Source: Chimonanthus salicifolius (Eukaryota; Streptophyta; Magnoliopsida; Laurales; Calycanthaceae). From it: 64,000 bases of DNA. Of this stretch, positions 1-12,029 are shown piece after piece. The DNA lies in contig CM023539.1 in the NCBI GenBank assembly GCA_013350335.1, forward strand, positions 28,513,043 through 28,577,042. Direction: 5' to 3'. How positions within the stretch are numbered: position 1 is the first letter of the stretch; the number at the start of each line of letters is the position of its first letter. The notes beneath the pieces are model-generated. The model saw nothing but the letters and a program-made list of their open reading frames with translations. It did no database searches and was not told the origin of the DNA. Position numbers and translations under genes: made by a program.

Positions 1-178
1 TTAGAAGGATCCAATTATAATGGCTAAAAAGGAAAGAAATAAAAGAATAATTAATTACACTAAATTACATAGCTTGCAATATTCTAAGTCAACTTTCCAA
101 ACTGAGATGATTTTGGTCAACTATGTCCAGAGGTGGGTCCCACATAGTCAACAATGCTATGTAGTGGATCCCACAACA
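1..178 (-). repeat. Partial 3' LTR of the copia element, cut by window edge
   Basis: On the minus strand a purine run, GAGAGGGAG, is followed at 178 by TGTTGTGGGATCC. This is the usual polypurine-tract/LTR junction just after the copia RNase H end, where the translated CKLGLHDI-like tail stops. The other LTR end is outside the window, so length and target duplication cannot be seen. Confidence 0.6.
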
Positions 179-194
179 CTCCCTCTCAAGCTGG

Positions 195-772
195 TGCGGA
201 GATATCGTGTAAGCCCAGCTTGCATAAGACATGATCGAGTTGAGTACATGACACGGTCTTGGTAAGCATATCTGCAACTTGGTCTTTGGATTTGAGATAA
301 GGAGTCAAGATCTGACCTTAAAAAATGTGTTGTCGAAAGAAGTGACAATCAATTTTAATATGGTTTGTCCGTTCATGAAAGACATGGTTAAGGGCTATGT
401 TGATGGCAGCACGATTGTCACAAAACATGATTAACAAATCGGCATGGGCAAGCCTAACTTAGAGAGGAATTGTCGAAGCTAAAATAACTCAGATGCAGTA
501 TTGGCCATGGCACGATATTATGCTTCAGCACTAGACCAAGCGACAATATTCTGCTTCTTGCTCCGCTAAGAGACTAAGTGGGATCCCAAGAAGACACAAT
601 ATCCTGAGGTAAAACGGTGGTTGTTAGGAGCCACGAACTGGTAAGTGAGACTGCCGTGCATAGAACAACCCTTGGCCAAGATGAGCCTTAATATACTGGA
701 GAATGCGAAAGACAATATGAAGATGAGTATCAAGAGGGGCATGCATGAACTGACTGACCACACCAACAACAT
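195..772 (-). pseudogene. Copia RNase H domain (broken)
   Basis: Minus-strand translation shows TSGYCVFLGSHLVS near 566-620, the usual start of the copia RNase H domain. Further on come CDNRAAINIALN and FHERTNHIKIDCHF near 335-425 and QVADMLTKTV near 250-280, typical of the domain's second half. In-frame stops and frame changes lie between them. It is the last domain before the polypurine tract. In an active element it would degrade the RNA of RNA-DNA hybrids during reverse transcription; here it is non-functional. Confidence 0.8.
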
Positions 773-906
773 ATGATAAATCTGGCCGAGTTATAGTAAG
801 ATAAATCAGTTTCCCAACTAATGCTTATAGAAGGGTAGGATTATCAAGAGGGGTCCCAACTGAAGCAAATAGCTTGGTGTTAACATCCAATGGAGTGTCA
901 CCAGGC

Positions 907-1599
907 TTACATCCAGAATACCCCGCTTCCTGTAAGAGATTGAGAGCATACTTTCGTTGAGAAAGAAAATCCTGTAGAGGAACGAGCTACCTCAATCCCA
1001 AGAAAGTAGCGAAGAGGCCCCAAATCTTTAATATCAATGGTGCGCTGCAGATAGGCTTTGAATGAAGAAATGGCGGCATCATTATTACTAATAAGGACAA
1101 TATTATCAACATATACCACAAGAATTATCACCACTGAGTTGACACTATAGAGAAACACTAAATAATTTGCCTGACACCGAGGAAAACCATACGGCAACAA
1201 AGCACTATTGAATTTATCAAACCAAGCCCATGGAGATTGCTTGAGACCATAGATAGCTTTCTTGAGTCTGCATACAAAATGTTTCTCCCCGTCTAACAAA
1301 CCCAGTAGGGGGAAGTATGTAAACTTCCTCCTGCAAATCACCATGTAGAAAGGCATTCTTCACATCCAATTGATGGGGGGCCAATCATGAGTGGTAGCAA
1401 TAGAAATCAGTACTCGAACAGAGGTAATCTTGGCGACATGAGAGAAGGTTTTCTGATAATCAACCTCATATGTCTGTGTAAAGCCTTTGGCAACCAAACG
1501 AGCCTTATATCTAACAATGGACAGGTCAGGATGATGCTTCAAAGCAAAAAAGACCCATTTGCACCTAACTAGAGCCTCTTCGGGAGGAAGAGGAACCAT
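907..1599 (-). pseudogene. Copia reverse transcriptase (broken, YVDN active site)
   Basis: Two minus-strand reading frames carry the RT domain. The first (1,599-1,360) has [24 protein letters not shown] and [11 protein letters not shown]. The second (1,356-907) has CRLKKAIYGLKQSPWAWFDKF, the active-site block VVYVDNIVLI, and DLGPLRYFLGIE. They are separated by a stop/frame change at about 1,358. The catalytic box, normally YVDD, reads YVDN (GAT to AAT), so even a repaired frame would lack one metal-binding aspartate. The fold is unmistakably Ty1/copia. Confidence 0.92.
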
Positions 1600-2088
1600 C
1601 TCCTAGGTATTATTCTTCTCAAAAGCTGTCAATTCCTTTTCCATTGTGGCTTTCCAAGAGGGATCACGAAGAGTAGTGTCAATCTTCCTTGGAATCTTAA
1701 TGTTGTCCAACGCTGTAAGAAAACTGTAATAAGAAGGAGAAACAACATAATAGGACACAAAACGTTCAATAGGATGATCAGTACAAGCATACTTACCTTT
1801 CTGAAGAGCAATGGGAGGATCGGGGTCAATGGTTGTTTGATCTGGGCCACTGGCAGATGATTGAGGGGGGTCAGCTGCAGTGGAAGGCTTGGGTTACCTG
1901 CGGTGATACACCAAAAGGGGCTTGGCTAGACTCGAAGGACCAATATTGTAGGGAGAAGAGGAAGAACAAGAGAAAAAGGAGATGAATCTGAACAAAAGTA
2001 AGGGACTCTCTCAAAAAAGGTGACATCCATGGATACATGTCTTGCCAGTGAGGGGATCAAGACACTTAAAGCCTTAATGGGAGGGAGA

Positions 2089-2975
2089 CTATCCCAAAAA
2101 GACACATCTCATGGCCCGGGGAGACAATTTATCACTAGAAAATTGGTGAACAAAACAAACACACCTAAAGACATGCAAGGGAAGTGAAGGGACTGGTTTG
2201 TGCAAGGATATAAGGTCAATAGGGGATTTGTTCTGTAGCACTAGGGATGGCATGCGGTTAATAAGGTAACAAGAGGTTGAAACAGCTTCAAGCCAATATG
2301 ACTTAGGGAGATGCATGGTAAAAAGAAGGGAACGTGCTACCTCAAGAAGGTGACAATTTTTCCGTTCAGTTACACCATTTTGTTGAGGTGTAGATGGACA
2401 AGAAAGTTGAGACTTTATACTATGGTCTTGAAAAAATTGGACAAAGGAGTGCGACAAACATTCTCCTCCATTATCACTACGTAAAATTTGTATGTTACAA
2501 AAAAATTGGTTTTGAAATAAAAGGTCCGAAAGTGATCAAACATCTCCAATTTGTGTTTCATCATATCTATCCAAGTCATTCGAGAATAGTCATCAATGAA
2601 GGTGAAAAAATAACGAAATTGCCAGACATCAGAATGGAAAAGAGAAAATAAGGTAGAGGTAGGTTTATGAAGAGAGGACAAAAATGCAGGTCTACTGTTT
2701 TACCCATATTGGCAATGCTCACAAGCAAATTTAGAGAAAGACAAAGATGGAACAAGTTGCTTCAAAATAGAATCAGAGGGATGTTTTAGGTGACAATGCC
2801 AAAGCCACACATCGTCCAAGGAGGATGTCGCACAATCTTCAGATGATGTGGCAGTACAAGAGTTCAGGAAGTATAAGCCGTCAATTGCACGACCCCCACC
2901 GATTATCTGCTTCGTAGACAGATCCTAGAAGACACAATGAGAAGGAAAGAAGGTGACTGAGTCCTACTATAACGG
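2089..2975 (-). pseudogene. Copia GAG-pre-integrase and integrase (broken)
   Basis: Minus-strand translation from about 2,975 down gives SVTFFPSHCVF, then GLYFLNSC and WLWHCHLKHPSDSILKQL near 2,740-2,810 (GAG-pre-integrase). HSDVW and YFFTFIDDYSRMTW near 2,580-2,650 start the integrase core, and TPQQNGVTERKNCHLLEVAR near 2,330-2,400 is its conserved C-terminal part. Frames change at least twice and there are internal stops. The right-hand end, where SVTFFPSH begins, touches LINE-like sequence, so either the copia 5' half was deleted or the LINE fragment was joined to it. Confidence 0.88.
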
Positions 2976-3165
2976 TGAACTCTGTTGTCTCACCACAAAC
3001 GGTTCTAACTTAGTGGTTGCACTCTCATACATATCATGAATAATCTTAACATAGTCATAGGGAATATACTTATATCTCAAAAAAATATACTTATTTCTCA
3101 AGGTTCTCCAGATTAGTTTTCTTGTTGCTAAATCGTATCTAGGGAAGCTAATCTTCAAATATTAA
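2975..3165 (-). mobile_element. LINE (non-LTR) reverse transcriptase fragment
   Basis: Minus-strand translation gives RKLIWRTLRNKYI, a short AT-rich interruption, then PYDYVKIIHDMYESATT and, after a frame change, CGETTEFTVIVGL. This is the plant LINE RT stretch that normally reads roughly RVPR-x-W-x-L-x-KG, IKDMYEGA, then G-x-T-x-FPITIGLHQG. The match stops at VGL, exactly where copia sequence starts near 2,975. The interruption contains a small direct duplication (ATAAGTATAT twice). It is an inactive scrap of under 200 bp. Confidence 0.72.
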
Positions 3166-5295
3166 AAGGGGTCATATCTTTTCTTCTAGAATACATAGCA
3201 AATGACAAAGACATTGGCTATGTAAAATTGACCATCATCTAATAATTTTAGTCATAATTTTAGACTTTAAAAATTTGATTCCTATAGGTTGTTGATTTCT
3301 CATGGCGATGATCTGATTGAGGAGTTTCTCTCTAACTATATCATTCATGAAGTCCTCTATCCATCTCTTCCAACCATGTGAGGCTTAGTCCATGATGAAT
3401 GTGCATTCTCTCTGTTGAAATTGGATATTCCAATCTCCCTAGAGTTGCACAATAGATTTGTTTGAGAGAGAGAGAGAGAGAGAGAGAGAGTGAGGCCCTA
3501 GGTTTAATGCAGCATCAAGGCTTCGGGTGAATATGCAAAATCCTATGAAATTTGACTGAAAGAAACCAGGTTTAAATGCAATATTCAAAAGCAATTGATA
3601 ATTGGGATGGATTTGAATTTTAATTTTCATAGTTAATAATCAAGTCAGATTGGATAATGTGCTATTACAACCCACTAACCTAGTATCTCAATATCTTTTT
3701 TACTCTTATATTGCAATGTATATTTTACTAATTTTAACGGGAAGTAGAAGCATATACATCCTTTTGCATAAAATATAGATCTAGAATGTTCTTTTCTTTG
3801 TGCTTAGGGATCTTGATGCAGGGTTGGTAAGAAATCCTAACTTAATGGCTATGTGATTCTACGATTACTTGACCTAGGCTACCCTAGATGATGATATGAA
3901 TAAATGCATGCGGTAAAATTGAGATTAGTGACTAAATCATAATAAGCCTCTAAAGATAAGTCAACATGCCAGAACACCTCCACTATTATAAGCATTCAAG
4001 TTTGTTTCCAAATCACAGTCATTACTCTTGAAAAGACCCTAACTCTGGCCCTAGGTGCCAAACTAATCAGTCCAATGAATATGTAGCAGTTCTATCAATC
4101 AATATTGAAGACACTGCAATTCTTGAGTCAACATGGGACTGAAGTAATGCTGTCTAGATTGTAGGCTGCTGTTTGGAGGAATACGGGCCAAAGGAGGACT
4201 ACGTGGATTGATTTGGAGCTCAAAGAAAATTAGTACAGCACTGTCCCAAGTATTGGATGGCTGTTTGGGTTTAATTAGGACTGACTGGGGACTGTTTTTG
4301 GGAGAAATATGAGTGTAGGGGCTATGGGGCTGGTTGGAAGGCTACAGTTGTGGAGATAGAGGGTGGATATGGGCAGAACAGTTTGTGGGGATCAAGGAGG
4401 ACCACAGCTGCTGTTTGGGCCAAGGAGAGTGGCAGCAAGGCTGGAAAAACCTTTTGATGGTGACGGCAAGGGAAGAATGAGGTTTGGGTGGGATGGCAGC
4501 TAGGGGTGGTTTAGAAAGTTATGGAGTAGGGAAGAGGAGAGAGAGAGAAAAGAAAAGAGAATAAAAAGAGTGAATAATGGAAAGATCTTACCGGTGGATG
4601 TAGGAAAAGGAGAAAGAGAAGATAAAAGAGTCGCTTCCGTTGGCTTCACACCAAACCCTCAAGGAGAAATCATCAACACCGTGTGCATTACCATGGAGGC
4701 TAGGGATTCACAGAAATTTTCATAATATTCATTACCTTCAAAAATCCCTAACACGAGCTTAAATAATAAAAACATCATTAAGGGGCCGGCGGCTCCTTGT
4801 TGACTTCTTGTTGCCCTAGTGCAACCACTAATAAAGATTAAAATGACATAAGTGCCCTCATTACAATAAATAAAAAATGACATATTTGCCCTTATATAAA
4901 AAAAAAAAAAAAAACTAAATAGAGAAGACTAAAAAAAACACATTAAATCCAATAGAAAATACTCCCGCATCGGATCTCCTCCACCAACATGACATCTCTT
5001 TTTTCAACGTCCCAAGCTCTTTCCGGTCATTGGTCTAGGTCCATTTTGATGAGGAAAACTAGGAGAATGTAGGGGTTTGTCCTTTTCCCTATTTCATATA
5101 TATGTATTGAAGGATTAATGGTATCATTCAAAAAGAAGGGATCGACATCCCAAAAGTACAATGGAACAAGCAGTTCAATGGCTGCCCAGAAACTAGGCAG
5201 GCCCAACAAACAAGAGATGAGGCAATAATAGCCAACATTCCGGGCCAGGAATAGAAGAAAACAACAAACAGGCCCACATAGAAACAGTCATACAA
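3166..5295. other. Unassigned non-coding stretch
   Basis: No domain-bearing reading frame was recognised on either strand. The stretch holds the (GA)n run, a purine-rich plus-strand part (about 4,150-4,640) and an A-run at 4,897-4,914. The A-run could be the tail of a retroposed sequence or a simple repeat. I see nothing here that supports a gene. Confidence 0.6.
3464..3490. repeat. (GA)n microsatellite
   Basis: An uninterrupted GAGAGA run of about 27 bases lies in otherwise unassigned DNA. It is a plain dinucleotide microsatellite. Confidence 0.95.
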
Positions 5296-5299
5296 CAGA

Positions 5300-6960
5300 A
5301 TCACATGTTGAGGAGTATCCCTGTACACCTGCTACCAGAAGTGCAGCTGGCTGTTACCCACATGGACAAGTGAAAGGCTTCCTGCTTGTATCTAACAATC
5401 TGAATGTTCCCAGGATGGAGTTTCATAAGAAGGCCCTTGATGGAAGCAATGTGAATGTGATGGTTCCACTTTAGATATGAGCCACATAGAAGATCCTTTA
5501 ATATCTCAGCATTTAGCTGCAGCTGGTCAAGAGGCAGCTCTTTCCTTAAAAGGTATACCAAAGAGCATACTGTCAACAGAAGTGCCATTATCAACAGCAG
5601 CATAATACCCATTTTGATTTCCCCTGCTGTTACTGTTTGCAACTTCCAGGTAGTAGGAATTACCAAAGAGGGTTCTGTCAATAAGAAGAGAGCAGGAATT
5701 CTGGGTTGGAGTTCCAGATAAGTCAGGTGGCTTTGGCTCAGCAGGTTTAGCAGGGGGGAGGTCATGAAGCTGAGAAAGGATCTCTAACTCTCTTAATATC
5801 TTCATTGCATAAAAGGAAGAAGATCCGATTTCTAATGTCAAAGAGAATGTTCTGACCTACCTTGAAGCGATTACTCAGAGTATTATTGAACAACCGATTA
5901 TTTCTTCATTCCAAAAAGTGCCAGATAAAGGCAGGCAAAGCAAGCTGAGCAGAAAGTTTCTCTGGGGGAGCCAAGGTTGTTATAATCAGACACAATATCT
6001 GTAGAATGAGTTTGGTATCTTAACTTATCCAAAATGAGGTGTCAAATGCTCAGACTAAAGCTACATTGGAGAAGGTGGCAATGGGATTCCTTGCCAGTAG
6101 AAGAGAGAAACAGTTGTCATCTCGAATAACACCCAGCTGATGAAGTAGATGCTTGGTCTTAAGTGTTCAATTGAAGAAGAATCATGCAAAGATTGAATGA
6201 CGATTTATGCAGCCAGGGAACCAAACATTGCCTACCCAGGCAGGATGTAAAAGGTTAGAGAAGCTGAATTAACAACAGAAGCAATTGAGAAGATCCCATT
6301 GTCACTAGCAATCAACAAAATTTGATCATCAGTGTCAATGATAAGCAGTGCAATATCAGTGACCCTGTCCCAGATATTGTGCAGGACAGTTGAGGTTGGA
6401 TTTGGCATCATCCACCTGCCATTATTAATAAATCTATTGACATAACATTTGTGCCCATTCCAAGGTTATATATTGGTCCGTTGCCATGCTGCTCTTTCAA
6501 GATGAACCCAGGTCTTATCCATGGGTCAAGCCAGAATGATGTTTTTTGAACCATTACCAATGCTGTAAACAGTATGAATTTTTACCTTATCTCTGACAAA
6601 CATAATGGATCTCCAAGCCCAGGAAGAGTTGTGCTTAGAGTTTGATGTTCCAAACATTTCTATTCTTCAGGTACTTGAAGCTACTTGTGCTTCATCCACC
6701 GACACTAGAGATTTATCTTTCCCAGTAATGATGGCCTAGAATTGCTTCATTAGGCATGCTTCATTGATCACTGAAATTGGCCTCAATCCCAGACCATGCT
6801 ATGCTTTAGGAGAGCAGATTTTGTTCCACGAGAATGTGTACATTTTTCTCTTGACGTCAGATCCTCAAAGGAAATTTCTCATGATTTTCTCAATTGTGTT
6901 GATATATGACTTTGGAAGGAGAAAAACATTTGCCCAATAAATATGGAAATTGTTGATTGA
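5300..6960 (-). mobile_element. Decayed LINE 3' part: zinc-binding and RNase H-like regions
   Basis: Minus-strand translation around 6,080-6,235 reads GNVWFPGCINRHSIFA, then LKTKHLLHQLGVIRDDNCF. This is the plant non-LTR retroelement zinc-binding (zf-RVT) pattern of W-x-P-x-RHSF followed by TKDRL-x-WGV-x-D-x-C. Upstream (6,470-6,640) SWAWRSIMFVRDKV and IGNGSKNIILA match the usual region after the RT. Downstream (5,300-5,840) weaker similarity to the RVT_3-type RNase H is visible (LLIDRTLFGN, then LDQLQLNAEILKDLL and NIQIVRYKQEAF). Many stops and frame changes make it a dead copy. It might belong with the LINE scrap at 2,975-3,165, split by later events; this is not provable here. Confidence 0.68.
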
Positions 6961-8234
6961 GGATTTAAGTAACTCAAGCTTCCGAGCAAACCCTCTTCTT
7001 CATTCATTCCCTGTTTCATATTTCCAAGAGAATTCTTTAGTAGGAGAATCTCTCTCCCTGACACGAGTTTAAGCACTTGTGGGATTCATGTTTGGGTATT
7101 CGACCTAATCTCTTGCACAAGCTCATCATGCCTGTACGATGGAAGCTCCCAATGTTAGACATGGTCAACTTATTCTCTTGCCAAAAGAAGAACAAAAAGA
7201 ACTAAAAGGACTACACAGTTCTTAAAGAGCCGACAATTATGCATGTGGGCAAGACAGGAGAGATGGTTGTAGGATGCGTGCATTTTTGTGTGCTAAAATA
7301 AAAGCTGAACTCATAGTGAATTTCTGTAGAACGAAATTGGAGAGATTGTCATAATAGATGTTTCCAACTAATGTATGTGGGAGTTTCATCACTATGCAGA
7401 TAAGATGGAGGCACACTTATCTACCACAATTTGAAAAGATGTGATAGGGAAACTTAGGGAAAAGACTTTTATCCACAAGTGGTGTGAAGATGTGGGTGAA
7501 TGGTAAACTTGGTTACATATTTGCACCACAGTGATAAAATTCCCTCCAATAAAGTGCAGTCAAGTGATTTTATTATATCATCAACTAATTTAAGAAAAAT
7601 GAGAAAATTGCATCATAATCGAATTTGGTTTGGATTGTTGCTTGATTTTCATGCAATATTCTCTCAATTCAATTTAATTTCAGCCACTGATTCAAATTGT
7701 TGCTATGTTTTGTACTCCCAAATTCCTCTCTAAATGATCCACTCGCCCAAGCATAAATTGTATTCCCTCTGTCCCATTTTAAAATTTTGAATTTTTTAAA
7801 GAAGGGTTTTTAAAAGGTTTATGAACTTCTCTTCAACATTCTGTGAGTCATCCAAAATGCATATGAGACAAATATTTTGAGACAGTCCCAAAATGCACAT
7901 GAGACAACTAAATTAAGAAAAGGAAGTATTTTATTTCCATGGCTTCTAATTTGATTCATGTGGTCCCAAACAACTCCATGCGCTCAAGGTAGGTTTGTGA
8001 AGATTCCATTCACATGGAAACCTATATGGCAATTTTTATATAAGTGTTGATCTCGTCTCAGATCTATTTGTTTTGTAAAATAATTAGATCCTATGTTAGC
8101 CACTTAATTTTATTTTTTCTCATAAGCCAAAATCATTGAAGTCTTTTGAGTTTTGTTAAAGTTCGATAATTTTCCAAAACCTCTCCTAGGTGATTTGACC
8201 AAAGTTGATTTTTTTAATCTTCTAAAGTCTCTTA
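6961..8234. other. Unassigned AT-rich stretch
   Basis: No recognisable protein domain, RNA gene or clear repeat boundary was found. The 77-codon plus-strand frame at 7,500-7,733 has no family resemblance and AT-rich, intron-like composition. Confidence 0.55.
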
Positions 8235-8751
8235 TCAAGATTAAATTTTATAGGCACAATATACAAACTAAGGTCTTTCAAAACTACCGATCATTGTGGG
8301 CCTAGGTGGCGCCCTTGGGCCATTCTCATGAAAGTCTCATGAGAACTTCTTGAGAACTATGATTTGTGGAGACCACACTAGACCTAATAGATCCAATTCT
8401 ATCCCCCTTCCCCCCTAATCCCTATGAATTCTAACTATACCTGATTTGACATTAATTTGAATTTTAAAGCCAATTGATCTAAACCGATGAATTTCCACTC
8501 TTAGATAAATGTGAAAATTTGAAAGCCTTAAAAAACAATACTTCTCATATCAAATTAAGATGAAATTTCTCACCCATCGATGTGAGCTTAGGTACATTCT
8601 TTGGCCGTTCTAACGAAAGTCTTATGAGAACTTGTTCTTAAAGATCTTTGTTATCTATACATGTATAGGGTGAATCTACAAAACGCTTCGCCATTTTTAG
8701 CAGCTAGGCACAAGGGCCCCATATGGGACCCATTTTATGTTAAAATTGGTA

Positions 8752-8931
8752 TGCTAGCCAACATAGGTGTAGTTTAATTGTTAACTCCCGCTTAGGAAGC
8801 GGGAGGTACCAAGTTCGAGCCCCCATTGTCTCATTTGGTGTGCCCTAAGGGCAGTGAGTATCACATGAGGGGGTTTTACGATGGATTTCCCACAGTTTTC
8901 CACACATAAATTCAAAAAGAAAAAAATTGTT
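8752..8931 (+). mobile_element. tRNA-derived SINE, fullest of three copies
   Basis: A box A-like GGTGTAGTTTAATTG (about 8,766-8,780) is followed 30 bp on by a box B-like AAGTTCGAGCCCC (8,811-8,823). Together they form an internal RNA polymerase III promoter as in tRNA-derived SINEs. The body continues with CCCTAAGGGCAGTGAG, GGATTTCCCACAGTTTTCC and CACACATAAATTC, and ends in an A-rich tail. The body and tail recur at 17,880-18,007 and 28,395-28,500, which shows a dispersed family. It is not a tRNA gene: no acceptor stem or full cloverleaf can be drawn. Confidence 0.72.
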
Positions 8932-9102
8932 CTACTGAAATTATTCTTTCTTTTTAAAATTTAGATACAAACAAGTTGAAATTTTATACAAACCATATAC
9001 GTGTTAAGGCTTCTCAAATCCACCTATCCATGTAGGAACAAGTAGCACCCATTGACCGTTTATACCAAACTTGATGCAAACTCATTCTTACAAGGAGAGT
9101 TC

Positions 9103-9118
9103 CTCACACACACACACA
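9103..9118. repeat. Short (CA)n microsatellite
   Basis: A short CACACACA run lies inside the third unit of the diverged tandem duplication. Confidence 0.85.
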
Positions 9119-9410
9119 AGCATATCTACAATTCATCTCTTCTCATTAGAGTTTCATGCAAACTTTGACTTGTGGGATCTAAGATAAACCTAATAGATCC
9201 AATTCCCCCCTTACACCCACGTATCCACATATATTTGTACCCAGCTTCATACCAATTTGTCTTTTAAAGCCTATTTATGTAACTCTATAAATTTTCACCA
9301 TTAGATAAATGTGAAATTTTGAAAATCTTAAAAAGTGTGATTTCTCTTATCAGATCAATTTGAAATTTTATAAGCATTTTATACAAGTCAAGGCCTTTGT
9401 CAAGTACATG

Positions 9411-10352
9411 GGGGTGGGGTGAGGTTTATTTGAATGGTCTTTTATGGATAATGCTTCATATAAAAAAGTTAGGTTCATTGGATTTCAAAAGACATGATTT
9501 TTCAAAAGTAAAAAATTCAAAGGTAAAAATGGAGGCAATTTTGCATGACTTTTAATTCAAGAAAGAGATCAACTTAGATGGAATTCAAATTGGATAGAGA
9601 TTCAATTCCCGAGGTAGGGAAGGGTGCGAGGGAGGCATGGGTTGTGTGGGTTTCACAAGTCAATGTATACTTTAAAATGCTTTATTTTAAAGATGTTACA
9701 TTATTTAAAACGATGGTAGAAGTACTTTCTTTCCACATTTTTCCATGGCTTCCTAGTTCAAGGTTAATTATTTTAATTTTCTTTATATATGTTACTTATT
9801 ATTGTTATTATTTGTTTTTAGTGATGTTGCCAATGAAACTACTGGAGTTGTTGTACACATTATGGTAATTAGAAGATACAATAAAAAAATCTTTAAGTAA
9901 TTTATTTAAGGTAAAATGCCATTGCATTGTCTCATAAACAACTTCTCTAGTTTAAGGATGTGAACTCACTGGAAATTATATCTCCCAAATCCAATGCCTT
10001 TGCTTCTCTTCATCTGTTTGCACCCCAACAACAATGATCTAAACAGTAAAACAAATTCAAAATGATAATAATATAAATTCAGAGATATGCAAACTATTGT
10101 TTGTACACGTTCCATTGCCGACTTGTCTATCTATAAATGCAAGATAATAATGTCAGGTTGTAAACATTGCCAACGACACTTTTCCTAAAATGTACACCAT
10201 AAATTTGAAGATCAAATTAGACAAAGAGATACATTAGACTACTTTTTTGGTTTCTTTTCCTTCGATAATAATAATAAATATTATTACTAGTAGGGATGAA
10301 CCTTGAGTTGGTTAGTTCAGGTTTTGCTAAACCTAACACAATTTATATCATA
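9411..10352. other. Unassigned AT-rich stretch
   Basis: The 96-codon plus-strand frame at 9,578-9,868 is rich in Phe, Leu and Tyr because of T-rich DNA and resembles no family. A short ATA-type run lies at about 10,267-10,283. Nothing else is supported. Confidence 0.55.
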
Positions 10353-10589
10353 AGTCATGCCCCGACCCAACAACAAGTGAGAAACAATAATATTTTTTTT
10401 ATCCTGAAGTTTGCACAACTCATAGTCCAAACACGTGACATCTACACGTATTGTGAGATATCTACGGATCCTAGGACTTATTGGACCCTTGATTTGATCG
10501 AACTGAATTATCAACTGCCTACGTACTCCAATGGAGATCAAATCTTGCGTAGTTCTCAATTCCATTTATTTATGGCATTAATTAACCCC

Positions 10590-11590
10590 TTGCTATTAAT
10601 GATGTCACATCAAGACATTCTAATTACCCAATCGTGGGCCTCATCAATAGAATAGATCTCAACTATCATGGGTCTAGCCAATCACGGGTCTATACCAACC
10701 ATGGGAACACCGTCAACCATGGGGTCAATGTCAACCGTGGGATAAACCTCAACCATGAGACCTATACCCGAACATAAGTACATCCCTCCTCAGGGACAAT
10801 ACTCTAAATATGGGTCCAATCCTCTATGGAATTAATGTCCTCTGTGGGAATATCTATCCATGGTATACAATATTCATCCATGGTCACAAAGCCCTTTATG
10901 AGAATAACCATCTATGGGAAAATAATTTCTATTCATAGAACCGTCATGTCCACAATGAGACCAATACGTCTACCATGGGACCACTGTATCTATCATGGGG
11001 TCAATATGCCCACCATATAATAAATATCTAGGCATGAATCCAATATGCCTAACATGGGAACAACATCCATGAGATTCATCATCCATCCCTGTTAACTCTC
11101 TATTAGTGAGTATCATCTATTCATGAATAATAACTATCCATGAATATAATCACTCCATGGGTATAATCCATCCATGGGCATAACTCATACATTCGTAAAA
11201 CCAATATGTTTATCATAGGACCAACAGGTCTATCATAAGACCAATACGTCTATTATGGGACCAACATGTCCACCATAATATCAGTACGTCTACCATGGGA
11301 CCAACATGTCTAACATAAGACCAATACGTCTACTATGGAATCAACATGTCCACCACAATACTAATACGTCTACCTTGGGACCAACAAGTCTACCATAAGA
11401 CCAACATCCGGGCATGAATCCAAACCACCATAGGAACCATCATCTATAGGTATACACATCCATCGCTGGTAACACTCTATCTGTGAATATAATCTATTCA
11501 TGGGTATAAATCATCCATGAATATAATCTCTCCAGGGGTATAATCCATCCTATGGACATAACTAATTCAGGGGCACATCATCGACCATGA
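10590..11590. repeat. Short-period tandem array built on ACCATGGGACCAA-like units
   Basis: Some forty imperfect copies of a word of about 20 bp (consensus like ACCAATACGTCTACCATGGG, with variants CAACCATGGGG, CCATGGGTATAATC, CATCCATGGG) follow each other for about 1 kb. Many carry the CCATGG palindrome. They sit inside the decayed gypsy LTR. The intact LTR at 54,607 has no comparable array, so the expansion happened in this copy or its lineage. Confidence 0.8.
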
Positions 11591-12029
11591 GATCTTCAAT
11601 TCCATAGGAACAACAGTCGAATAAATCACTACGTGACTGTGACAATAATATCAAATCATCATATCATATCATAAACATACCACGACCCCTAACAAGACTT
11701 ACGGCCCATGACTTACTAAGCGGGAGACCCACGACTGACGTAATCCAGTTTACCTCACCCTGCATCCCTTCACCTCATGGATGACTCAATTAAGCTTTAA
11801 GGCAGTCGGACCGCATCTAACAAAGTTAGCATTACCCCCATGGGGTAAAATAATATCTAGATCTGTGCATCAACGCACATCAAGTGTGCTATATAGCCTT
11901 GAGAGCGCCCTCCAGCGTATAGCGCATAGCATGTGAGGGACTTACTCCTTGACGGCAACCCTACGGGTCCAAGTCTCCGTAGCCGACCCTACCGTCTCAA
12001 ATACCTCTCTGGAACGGTCAGTCAACCAT

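Larger units (their letters stand above)
1..2975 (-). mobile_element. Decayed Ty1/copia LTR retrotransposon, 5' end missing
   Basis: Read on the minus strand, the domain order is GAG-pre-integrase, integrase, reverse transcriptase, RNase H, polypurine tract, 3' LTR, which is the Ty1/copia order. No gag and no 5' LTR are found: recognisable copia protein ends near 2,975, where LINE sequence begins. The 3' LTR begins at about 178 and runs off the left edge of the window. Several stops and frameshifts separate the pieces, so the element cannot make a polyprotein. Domain identity is clear. The exact right-hand boundary is an inference from where copia-like translation stops. Confidence 0.88.
8235..9410. 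repeat. Old diverged tandem duplication (3-4 units)
   Basis: Related blocks recur in the same order and orientation. A GAAATTTTATA-like start recurs near 8,237, 8,563, 8,968 and 9,361. ACCTAATAGATCCAATTC recurs near 8,378 and 9,190. A TTAGATAAATGTGAAA block recurs near 8,502 and 9,303. Spacing is roughly 320-400 bp, and the middle gap is enlarged by a SINE. The order and spacing support an old tandem duplication. The ancestral unit's function is unknown. Confidence 0.65.

Noticed and set aside
8752..8931. tRNA gene
   Set aside because: Box A- and box B-like words are present, but there is no acceptor stem or full cloverleaf and the body recurs elsewhere with an A-rich tail, so it is a SINE.
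9578..9868. 96-codon plus-strand frame as a membrane protein
   Set aside because: Its hydrophobic look comes from T-rich DNA; there is no family match or gene context.
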